From Betaproteobacteria bacterium (GTDB lineage Bacteria; Pseudomonadota; Gammaproteobacteria; Burkholderiales; JAHFRG01), in the NCBI GenBank assembly GCA_023258935.1, contig JAHFRG010000094.1:1-5270 (forward strand): a stretch of DNA of 5,270 bases, read 5' to 3'. Both the position numbers and the translations under genes were made by a program. Under the pieces are notes generated by a model. That model ran no database searches. It saw only the letters and a program-made list of their open reading frames with translations, and was not told the origin of the DNA. Positions 1 to 5,270 of this stretch are shown one piece after another. Each line of letters begins with the position of its first letter. The first letter of the stretch is position 1.

Positions 1-371
1 GCAGCCAGGCGGTCTCGGAGTCTGCGGGCGACTACGTGATATCAGGCGAACACTACCTGCTGCACGTGCAAGACCTGTCTTCCAACATGGCACACTTGCG
101 GAAGCTGTTTGATCTGTTCGAACAGAAGACCGCCCTGCTGCAGCTCCTCGACATCAGCAGTCGCGCTCACGGCGTGCAGATTTTCATCGGCAACGAGTCG
201 GGCCTGGTGCCGCTTGACGAATGCAGCGTGGTCACCGCGCCCTACGAAGTGGATGGGCAAGTCGTGGGCACCGTCGGCGTGATTGGCCCGACGCGCATGG
301 CTTACGAACGGATCATTCCCATTGTGGATATCACCGCGAAACTCCTCTCCAGCGCGCTGTCGCAACATTAA
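1..371 (+). CDS. hrcA: Heat-inducible transcription repressor HrcA, C-terminal part (5' end outside window)
   Basis: HrcA represses chaperone operons by binding CIRCE inverted repeats as a dimer; it needs GroEL to stay active, so heat stress relieves repression. The reading frame is open from base 3 and gives 122 residues up to TAA at 369-371, about the last third of a family of roughly 340-350 residues. The N-terminal winged-helix DNA-binding domain is therefore outside the window. What remains is the C-terminal part of the effector/dimerisation region. It shows the conserved family stretches LRKLFDLFEQKTALLQLLD, the IGNESG segment, the CSVVTAPYEVDGQVVGTVGV segment and the near-terminal IGPTRMAYERIIPIVDI. 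A GTG at base 36 lies inside this conserved region and is an internal valine, not a start. The next gene, hemH, begins 3 bases downstream in the same frame, suggesting co-transcription. Nothing looks degraded. Identification is by recognised family motifs. Confidence 0.95.
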   Translation, partial: SQAVSESAGDYVISGEHYLLHVQDLSSNMAHLRKLFDLFEQKTALLQLLDISSRAHGVQIFIGNESGLVPLDECSVVTAPYEVDGQVVGTVGVIGPTRMAYERIIPIVDITAKLLSSALSQH

Positions 372-374
372 ATA

Positions 375-1475
375 ATGTCATCTTACCAGACCGAACCCCC
401 CTACCAGCACGGTGCGCCTGCACAAACCGGCATCCTGCTCGTTAATCTCGGCACCCCGGATGCGCCGACCGCGAGGGCATTGCGGTCCTATCTCAAGCAA
501 TTCCTGTCCGACCCGCGGGTTGTGGAAATTCCCCGTTTTTTCTGGTGGCCGCTCCTGCACGGCATCATTCTCAATACCCGCCCGAAAAAATCGGCCGAAA
601 GATACGCCAAAATCTGGATGAGCGAGGGCTCGCCGCTTAAAGTGCACACCGAACGCCAGGCGAATTTTTTGCGCGGCTATCTGGGGGAGAGAATCAAATC
701 GCCGCTTAGCATCGAATACGCTATGCGCTACGGCAAGCCATCGATTGCCTCGTCGCTCGCCAGTCTCAAGCACTGCGAGCGCATCCTGGTGCTGCCGCTC
801 TACCCGCAGTACGCCGCCAGCACCACCGCGAGCAGCTTCGATGCCGTGTTCAAGGAATTGCAATGTATGCGCAACGTCCCGGCGGTGCGCACGGTCAAGC
901 ATTATCACGACCACCCGGGCTATATCGCAGCGCTTGCGCAGAGCGTCAATGATTACTGGATGAAAAACGGACGCCCCGATAAACTCCTCGTCAGTTTTCA
1001 CGGCGTGCCGCGCTCCACGCTGGACAAAGGCGATCCCTATCATTGCGAATGCCAGAAAACCGCAAGGCTCCTCGGTGAAGCACTGGGGTGGGAGGAACCG
1101 CGCTATCTAGTCTGCTTCCAATCGCGCTTTGGGCGCGCCGAGTGGCTGAAGCCTGACACTCTGGAGGTGCTGCACAAGCTCGGCAAACAGCGCACCGAGC
1201 GGGTAGATGTGGTTTGCCCGGGTTTCGTCAGCGACTGCCTGGAAACGCTGGAAGAAATCGCCATCGAAGGCAAGACGGCTTTCTTAAACAGCGGCGGCAA
1301 GGAATTTCATTACATTCCCTGTCTTAACGAGCGCGCCGACTGGATATATGCTCTTTGCGAAATCGCGCTGGAAAACCTGCACGGCTGGGTCTCGGTCAGA
1401 TACGACACGCAAGCCGCTCAAATAGCCGGTCGCATGGCCCGTGAACGGGCACTCGCTTTAGGCGCCAAAGCCTAA
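375..1475 (+). CDS. hemH: Ferrochelatase (protoporphyrin/coproporphyrin ferrochelatase)
   Basis: HemH inserts Fe2+ into protoporphyrin IX to make protoheme, the last step of heme synthesis, and acts in the cytosol or at the inner membrane face. The product has 366 residues. Family marks in order are GILLVNLGTPDAP at 19-31, the GSPL segment near 85-88, LPLYPQYAAST at 140-150, SFHGVP with the catalytic histidine at 209, FQSRFGRAEWLKP at 248-260, and CPGFVSDCLETLEEI at 281-295 with the conserved catalytic glutamate at 290. HYIPCLN follows at 312-318. A tail of about 30 residues after the core (from 337) makes it longer than the roughly 320-residue E. coli enzyme; from memory such tails occur in betaproteobacterial homologues. 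The ATG at 375 is the only good start, because no other start codon lies in frame before the conserved core at residue 18. No clear Shine-Dalgarno precedes it, so translation may depend on ribosomes finishing hrcA. From memory, hemH beside hrcA and grpE recurs in betaproteobacteria. Confidence 0.97.
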   Translation: MSSYQTEPPYQHGAPAQTGILLVNLGTPDAPTARALRSYLKQFLSDPRVVEIPRFFWWPLLHGIILNTRPKKSAERYAKIWMSEGSPLKVHTERQANFLRGYLGERIKSPLSIEYAMRYGKPSIASSLASLKHCERILVLPLYPQYAASTTASSFDAVFKELQCMRNVPAVRTVKHYHDHPGYIAALAQSVNDYWMKNGRPDKLLVSFHGVPRSTLDKGDPYHCECQKTARLLGEALGWEEPRYLVCFQSRFGRAEWLKPDTLEVLHKLGKQRTERVDVVCPGFVSDCLETLEEIAIEGKTAFLNSGGKEFHYIPCLNERADWIYALCEIALENLHGWVSVRYDTQAAQIAGRMARERALALGAKA

Positions 1476-1491
1476 ACCCCTTACTAATTTT

Positions 1492-1521
1492 CCCTTGAAA
1501 TAGCCAAAAGCAGCCCCATCT
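1492..1521 (+). promoter_or_regulatory. Sigma-32 (RpoH) heat-shock promoter for grpE-dnaK-dnaJ
   Basis: The -35 element CCCTTGAAA (1492-1500) and -10 element CCCCATCT (1514-1521) are separated by 13 bases. Both match the known RpoH consensus (CTTGAAA, 11-16 bases, CCCCATnT) at every fixed position. The predicted transcription start is near 1526-1529, leaving a leader of about 20 bases that contains the grpE ribosome binding site GGGAG (1536-1540), 6 bases before the ATG. The site is in the hemH-grpE gap, so heat-shock transcription would start after hemH and cover grpE, dnaK and dnaJ. No CIRCE operator overlaps it. The match is seen directly; its activity is inferred. Confidence 0.88.
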
Positions 1522-1546
1522 GGGTTTTGTTTAACGGGAGAAAATA

Positions 1547-2086
1547 ATGCAAGATTCGCAGCAAAATCCAGCACCTGAGCTCAACCAGGCAGAGCCGGCC
1601 GCAGCGCCACACCCTGAAACTGCGCCCAGCCTGGAAGAACAGCTCAAGAAAGCCGAGCTCGCCGCGGAAGAGCACCACGACGCGTGGCTGCGGGCCCGCG
1701 CCGAAGCGGATAACGTCCGCAAGCGCGCCCAGGTGGAAATCGCCAACGCGCACAAATACGCCATAGAAAATTTCTCAAGCGCGGTATTGGCAGTGAAAGA
1801 CAGCCTGGAAGCTGCGCTCGCTACCGAAAACGCCACCACGGAAAGCCTCAAGAGCGGCGTGGAATTAACGCTGAAACTGCTTGCCTCGGTATTTGACAAA
1901 TTCAATATTTGCGAAATCAAAGCGCTCGGCGAAAAGTTCGACCCGCACCGTCACCAAGCCATCACCACGGTGGAATCGGAGAGCGAACCGAATACCGTCA
2001 TCAGCGTGATGCAAAAAGGCTACACGCTCAACGACCGGGTCATCAGGCCTGCGCTGGTAGTGGTCGGAAAGCCTAAACAAACTTGA
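1547..2086 (+). CDS. grpE: Nucleotide exchange factor GrpE (DnaK cochaperone)
   Basis: GrpE is a cytosolic dimer that releases ADP from DnaK, resetting the Hsp70 cycle, and its long helices can act as a thermosensor. The product has 179 residues, normal for the family. Residues 1-28 are a low-complexity stretch rich in Ala, Pro, Glu and Gln, as is common. Residues about 29-75 form the charged dimerisation helix, with the conserved segment LRARAEADNVRKRAQ at 48-62. VKDSLEAAL at 83-91 is typical of the helical core. The C-terminal beta-wing domain that contacts DnaK carries the GrpE signature at about 128-173, with GEKFDPHRHQAI at 128-139, EPNTVISVMQKGY at 147-159 and LNDRVIRPALVVVGK at 161-175. 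The start is supported by GGGAG (1536-1540) 6 bases upstream. It is the first gene after the sigma-32 promoter and is followed by dnaK after 62 bases. Nothing is unusual in the coding sequence. Confidence 0.97.
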   Translation: MQDSQQNPAPELNQAEPAAAPHPETAPSLEEQLKKAELAAEEHHDAWLRARAEADNVRKRAQVEIANAHKYAIENFSSAVLAVKDSLEAALATENATTESLKSGVELTLKLLASVFDKFNICEIKALGEKFDPHRHQAITTVESESEPNTVISVMQKGYTLNDRVIRPALVVVGKPKQT

Positions 2087-2113
2087 ATTCCCTGCATAGC
2101 ACCCTGATATAAC
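2082..2113 (+). promoter_or_regulatory. Possible weak second promoter upstream of dnaK
   Basis: CTTGAAT (2082-2088) matches the sigma-32 -35 element at 6 of 7 positions and includes the grpE stop codon. CCTGATAT (2103-2110), 14 bases on, matches the -10 consensus CCCCATnT at 5 of 7 fixed positions. The same DNA can be read as a sigma-70 promoter: TTGAAT (2083-2088) and TATAAC (2108-2113), the latter 5 of 6 to TATAAT, but with a long 19-base spacer. Either reading would give dnaK a transcript independent of grpE. The match is weak and could be chance in an AT-richer gap. Confidence 0.25.
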
Positions 2114-2148
2114 TAACAACATTTACCATTTATCGTTAAGGAATCATC

Positions 2149-4083
2149 ATGGCAAAGATCATCGGAATTGACCTGGGAACCACCAATTCGTGCGTTGCCG
2201 TCATGGAAGGCGGCAAGCCCAAGGTCATCGAAAATTCAGAAGGCGCGCGCACCACGCCTTCCATCGTCGCCTACATGGATGACGGGGAAATCCTGTGCGG
2301 CGCGCCTGCTAAGCGCCAGGCGGTGACCAACCCGAAAAATACCCTGTCAGCGGTGAAGCGGCTGATCGGCAGGCGTTTCAGCGAGAAAGAAGTGCAAAAA
2401 GACATTGGCCTGATGCCTTACAAAATCATCGAGAACAGCAACGGCGATGCCTGGGTCGAAGTGCAAGGCAAGAAGATCGCCCCGCCCGAAGTGTCCGCCC
2501 AGGTATTGATGAAAATGAAAAAGACCGCCGAGGACTATCTAGGCGAGAAGGTAGAAGAAGCGGTCATCACTACACCGGCCTATTTCAACGACTCGCAGCG
2601 CCAGGCGACCAAGGATGCCGGGCGCATCGCCGGGCTGGAAGTTAAGCGCATTATCAACGAGCCGACCGCGGCGGCGCTCGCTTTCGGCCTGGACAAAAAG
2701 GAAGGCGACCGCAAAATTGCGGTCTACGACCTGGGCGGCGGCACTTTCGATATTTCCATCATCGAAATCGCGGTAGTCGAGGGCGAGCACCAGTTTGAGG
2801 TGCTGTCCACCAACGGCGACACCTTCCTTGGCGGTGAAGATTTCGACCAGCGGCTGATTGATTATCTGGCCGACGAATTCAAGAAAGAGCAAGGCATTGA
2901 CCTGCGCAACGATGTGCTGGCTTTGCAACGCCTCAAGGAAGCGGCAGAAAAAGCCAAGATCGAGCTCTCCAGCACGCAGCAGACTGAAGTCAATCTGCCG
3001 TACATCACAGCGGATGCGCGCGGGCCGAAGCATCTCAATATCAAAATCACCCGCGCCAAATTCGAGAGCCTGGTTGAAGAACTGATCGAGCGCACCGTGG
3101 AGCCGTGCAAGATCGCGATCAAGGACGCCGGCGTGAAACTCTCCGACATCGAAGACGTGATCCTGGTCGGCGGCCAGACGCGTACGCCCAAGGTACAGGA
3201 AAAAGTGAAAGAGATTTTCGGCAAGGAGCCACGCAAGGACGTCAACCCGGATGAAGCGGTGGCGGTCGGCGCAGCAATCCAGGCCGGCGTACTGCAGGGC
3301 GAAGTCAAAGACGTGCTACTGCTCGATGTCACGCCGCTTTCTCTCGGCATCGAGACCTTGGGCGGAGTAATGACCAAGCTCATCCAGAAAAACACCACCA
3401 TTCCGACCAAGGCGCAGCAGGTGTTCTCCACTGCCGATGACAATCAGACCGCAGTGACCATCCACGTGATGCAGGGCGAGCGCAATATGGCCTCGGGCAA
3501 CAAGAGCCTCGGTCAGTTTAATCTGACCGACATTCCGCCTGCACCGCGCGGGCTTCCGCAGATCGAAGTCACTTTCGACATAGACGCCAACGGCATTTTG
3601 CACGTTTCGGCCAAGGACAAGGCGACAGGCAAGGAAAACAAGATCACCATCAAGGCGAGTTCCGGCCTGAAGGAAGAAGAAATACAGCGCATGGTCAAGG
3701 ACGCCGAAGCACACGCAGAAGAAGACCGCGAAGCGCTGGAACTGGTGAATGCGCGCAACCAGTGCGATGCCCTTATCCATTCAGTGAAAAAATCGCTGAA
3801 GGACTATGGCGAAAAACTCACGGCCGACGACAAAGCCAAGATTGAAGCCGCGATGAAGGACGCCGAGGAAGCACTAAAGAGCGATGACAAGGGCAAGATC
3901 GAAGCCAAAAGCCAGGCGCTGGCCGAGGCCTCTCACAAGCTGGCGGAGCAAATCTACGCCCAGACTCAGACGCAGCAGGCGCAACCAGGGCAAGCGGGTA
4001 CGGCTTCTGCAGAAAGCGGCAAAAAATCGGATGACAGCAACGTAGTGGATGCGGAATTCGAAGAAGTGAAAGACAAGAAGTAA
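2149..4083 (+). CDS. dnaK: Molecular chaperone DnaK (Hsp70)
   Basis: DnaK is the cytosolic Hsp70: it binds exposed hydrophobic peptide segments under ATP control, with DnaJ stimulating hydrolysis and GrpE exchanging nucleotide. The product has 644 residues, close to the 638 of E. coli. The ATPase domain (about 1-385) shows the phosphate-1 loop IGIDLGTTNSCVAVMEGG at 5-22, TTPAYFNDSQRQATKDAG at 141-158, INEPTAAALAFG at 169-180, the phosphate-2 motif DLGGGTFDISI at 194-204 with the autophosphorylation-type threonine at 199, and the adenosine motif ILVGGQTRTPKV at 338-349. The interdomain linker DVLLLD is at 388-393. The substrate-binding beta domain spans about 394-505, the helical lid about 506-605, then a Gln/Ala/Gly-rich tail ends in the conserved EEVKDKK, which suits cochaperone binding. 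The ribosome binding site AAGGA (2138-2142) lies 6 bases before the ATG. It is third in the heat-shock set after grpE, with no terminator between them. The gene is intact. Confidence 0.99.
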   Translation: MAKIIGIDLGTTNSCVAVMEGGKPKVIENSEGARTTPSIVAYMDDGEILCGAPAKRQAVTNPKNTLSAVKRLIGRRFSEKEVQKDIGLMPYKIIENSNGDAWVEVQGKKIAPPEVSAQVLMKMKKTAEDYLGEKVEEAVITTPAYFNDSQRQATKDAGRIAGLEVKRIINEPTAAALAFGLDKKEGDRKIAVYDLGGGTFDISIIEIAVVEGEHQFEVLSTNGDTFLGGEDFDQRLIDYLADEFKKEQGIDLRNDVLALQRLKEAAEKAKIELSSTQQTEVNLPYITADARGPKHLNIKITRAKFESLVEELIERTVEPCKIAIKDAGVKLSDIEDVILVGGQTRTPKVQEKVKEIFGKEPRKDVNPDEAVAVGAAIQAGVLQGEVKDVLLLDVTPLSLGIETLGGVMTKLIQKNTTIPTKAQQVFSTADDNQTAVTIHVMQGERNMASGNKSLGQFNLTDIPPAPRGLPQIEVTFDIDANGILHVSAKDKATGKENKITIKASSGLKEEEIQRMVKDAEAHAEEDREALELVNARNQCDALIHSVKKSLKDYGEKLTADDKAKIEAAMKDAEEALKSDDKGKIEAKSQALAEASHKLAEQIYAQTQTQQAQPGQAGTASAESGKKSDDSNVVDAEFEEVKDKK

Positions 4084-4093
4084 AAACGCTAAC

Positions 4094-4174
4094 TTTAGAG
4101 GCACAGAGATATGGGGTAAACATAATGTTTGCTCTGTCTGCTCTCTGTGCCTCAGTGTCTTTGTGGTGAGATAT
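4094..4174. repeat. Short dispersed-repeat-like palindromic element in the dnaK-dnaJ spacer
   Basis: This non-coding stretch holds a 12-bp perfect inverted repeat, GAGGCACAGAGA (4098-4109) and TCTCTGTGCCTC (4142-4153), around a 32-base loop. From 4142 to 4165 the right side continues as three 8-base units in tandem: TCTCTGTG, CCTCAGTG, TCTTTGTG. Read on the minus strand these are CACAAAGA, CACTGAGG and CACAGAGA. That resembles the ACCACAGAGACACAGAG-type intergenic repeats I recall from many environmental bacterial genomes; I could not check this. Inside the loop is a 13-base palindrome (AAACAT, A, ATGTTT; 4118-4130). GAGATAT occurs at both 4106-4112 and 4168-4174. The RNA stem is not followed by a U-run, so it is not a standard terminator. 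The structure is seen directly; its nature as a dispersed repeat is inferred. Confidence 0.6.
4165..4170 (+). promoter_or_regulatory. dnaJ ribosome binding site lying inside the spacer repeat
   Basis: GGTGAG ends 6 bases before the dnaJ ATG. Its GGTGA core is complementary to the UCACC of the 16S rRNA 3' end, so it is a usable but non-classical Shine-Dalgarno site. It overlaps the end of the repeat-like element, whose last 8-base unit runs to 4165. It is 11 bases beyond the right arm of the 12-bp inverted repeat, so that hairpin would not cover it directly. Confidence 0.6.
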
Positions 4175-4176
4175 TT

Positions 4177-5270
4177 ATGCCGAAAAAAGACTACTACGAA
4201 GTGCTCGGCGTCAACCGCGACGCTTCTGAAGAGGAAATCAGGAAAGCTTATCGCAAGCTGGCGATGAAGCACCATCCGGACCGCAATCCGGACAACCCCA
4301 AATCCGAGGAGCACTTCAAGGAAGCCAAACAAGCTTACGAAATTCTCAGCGATCCCGAGAAACGCACGGCCTATGATCAATTCGGCCATGCCGGGGTTGA
4401 TCAGCAAGCGGGCATGGCTGGAGCAGGCGCCGGCTTTGGCGGCTTCGCCGATGCCTTCGGCGATATCTTCAGCGATATCTTCGGCGGCGCGCGCGGCCGA
4501 TCCGGCGTCTACCGCGGCGCCGATCTGCGTTACAACCTGGAAATTACGCTGGAAGAAGCGGCGCGTGGAACCGATACCCGCATCCGCATTCCCACCATGG
4601 CGGAATGCGAAACCTGCCATGGATCCGGCGCTAAACCCGGCACCAAGCCGGTCACCTGCTCCACCTGCGGAGGCCACGGCCAAGTACGCATGCAGCAGGG
4701 ATTCTTCTCAATCCAGCAAACCTGCCCGAAGTGCCACGGCAGCGGCAAGGTCATTCCAGAGCCGTGCGCGACTTGCCACGGCGCGGGCCGTGTCAAGCAG
4801 CATAAAACCCTGTCCGTCAAGATTCCGGTGGGAATAGACGATGGCGACCGCATCCGCTTGAGCGGCGAAGGCGAGGCCGGTGTCAACGGCGGGCCGCCGG
4901 GCGATCTATATGTGGTAATCCACCTCAAGGTACACCCGGTTTTTACCCGTGATCACAGTGATCTGCACTGCGAAATGCCGATCAGCTTTACTGCAGCTGC
5001 GCTCGGCGGGGAAATAGAAATTCCCACGCTGGATGGCTCCGCCAAGCTCAAGATTCCCGCCGAGACGCAAAGTGGGAAGGTATTTCGTCTGCGCGGTAAA
5101 GGCATCAAGGGGGTGCGCAGCAGCAGTTACGGCGACCTGCTCTGCCACGTGGTGGTGGAAACGCCGGTCAATCTCACCCCGCGGCAGCGCGAGTTGCTGA
5201 CGGAACTCGAGGCCATTAATCAGCGCGACGGCGGGCGTCACAATCCGCGCGCAAAATCCTGGATGGACAA
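4177..5270 (+). CDS. dnaJ: Chaperone protein DnaJ (Hsp40), 3' end outside window
   Basis: DnaJ binds unfolded substrates, hands them to DnaK and triggers DnaK ATP hydrolysis. The frame is open from ATG at 4177 to the window end, giving 364 complete codons. It is a type I Hsp40 with all four regions. The J domain (about 1-70) has KDYYEVLGV at 4-12 and the essential HPD at 33-35. A Gly/Phe-rich segment at about 80-107 includes GDIFSDIFGG. The zinc-binding domain has four CxxC motifs at 144/147, 161/164, 183/186 and 197/200, so all eight cysteines are present; in the second motif the usual CxxCxGxG reads CSTCGGHG. The C-terminal substrate-binding domains follow, with VKIPVGIDDGDRIRL at 214-228 and a GDLYV segment near 242. 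The sequence stops at SWMD (361-364), close to the usual SWLD/VKKFF ending, so probably only 10-15 residues are missing. The start is fixed by the MPKKDYYEVLGV opening and by GGTGAG 6 bases upstream. Confidence 0.98.
   Translation, partial: MPKKDYYEVLGVNRDASEEEIRKAYRKLAMKHHPDRNPDNPKSEEHFKEAKQAYEILSDPEKRTAYDQFGHAGVDQQAGMAGAGAGFGGFADAFGDIFSDIFGGARGRSGVYRGADLRYNLEITLEEAARGTDTRIRIPTMAECETCHGSGAKPGTKPVTCSTCGGHGQVRMQQGFFSIQQTCPKCHGSGKVIPEPCATCHGAGRVKQHKTLSVKIPVGIDDGDRIRLSGEGEAGVNGGPPGDLYVVIHLKVHPVFTRDHSDLHCEMPISFTAAALGGEIEIPTLDGSAKLKIPAETQSGKVFRLRGKGIKGVRSSSYGDLLCHVVVETPVNLTPRQRELLTELEAINQRDGGRHNPRAKSWMD

Noticed and set aside
36..371. GTG at base 36 as the start of a small separate gene
   Set aside because: The frame is open further upstream to base 3 and the residues match the interior of HrcA, so this GTG is an internal valine codon.
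378..1043. Minus-strand open frame (221 codons) opposite hemH
   Set aside because: It lies wholly inside the conserved ferrochelatase gene, has an Arg/Ala-rich composition typical of antisense frames in GC-rich DNA and no recognisable motif.
1506..1532. Possible intrinsic terminator after hemH (CCCA-TC-TGGG followed by TTTTGTTT)
   Set aside because: The stem is only 4 bp with a 2-base loop, which cannot fold stably, and it coincides with the sigma-32 -10 element, which explains the CCCCAT.
2862..3443. Minus-strand open frames opposite dnaK (2862-3443, also 2539-3033 and 3316-3780)
   Set aside because: These are shadows of the strongly biased codon use of dnaK; they have no family resemblance and no ribosome binding signal worth noting.
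4098..4165. Inverted repeat after dnaK as a rho-independent terminator
   Set aside because: The right arm is followed by AGTGTCTTTGTGG rather than a T-run, the loop is 32 bases, and dnaJ follows directly with its own ribosome binding site.
4453..4482. Direct repeat GATATCTTC within dnaJ
   Set aside because: It encodes the conserved DIFSDIFG segment of the Gly/Phe-rich region found in DnaJ proteins and needs no other explanation.
3874..4683. Long minus-strand open frame (269 codons) across the dnaK tail, the spacer and the dnaJ start
   Set aside because: It is antisense to two unmistakable genes and has no family motifs. Its segment over the spacer, including TTKTLRHRE, is the kind of spurious translation produced by CACAGAG-type repeats.

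Overview
This window is a chromosomal heat-shock chaperone locus of a moderately GC-rich proteobacterium. The order, all on the + strand, is hrcA (3' part) - hemH - grpE - dnaK - dnaJ (almost complete). The combination of an HrcA repressor gene, a ferrochelatase gene inside the chaperone cluster and a consensus sigma-32 promoter points to a betaproteobacterium. The protein sequences also read as betaproteobacterial, perhaps of the Nitrosomonadales/Gallionellales type. That placement comes from gene order and protein motifs recalled from memory, not from a database comparison.

Layout: bases 1-371 encode the C-terminal third of the repressor HrcA. hemH (375-1475) starts 3 bases after the hrcA stop codon, in the same frame. 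A 71-base gap (1476-1546) holds a near-perfect sigma-32 promoter and a Shine-Dalgarno site for grpE (1547-2086). A 62-base gap (2087-2148) holds the dnaK ribosome binding site and a weak second promoter-like sequence. dnaK (2149-4083) is full length. The 93-base gap between dnaK and dnaJ (4084-4176) is almost filled by a short repeat-like element: a 12-bp perfect inverted repeat, three 8-bp near-tandem units and a nested small palindrome. The dnaJ ribosome binding site lies within it. dnaJ (4177 to the window end) lacks only its last residues.

Function: DnaK is the ATP-driven Hsp70, DnaJ delivers substrates and stimulates ATP hydrolysis, and GrpE exchanges nucleotide, so the three form one folding machine. 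HrcA is a heat-labile repressor that binds CIRCE operators, but no CIRCE is visible here. The visible control of grpE-dnaK-dnaJ is the sigma-32 promoter. HemH inserts ferrous iron into protoporphyrin IX, the last step of protoheme synthesis, and appears to be co-transcribed with hrcA rather than to take part in folding.

All five genes are ordinary members of well-known families and I see no sign of a new protein system. The least ordinary part of the window is the dnaK-dnaJ spacer.
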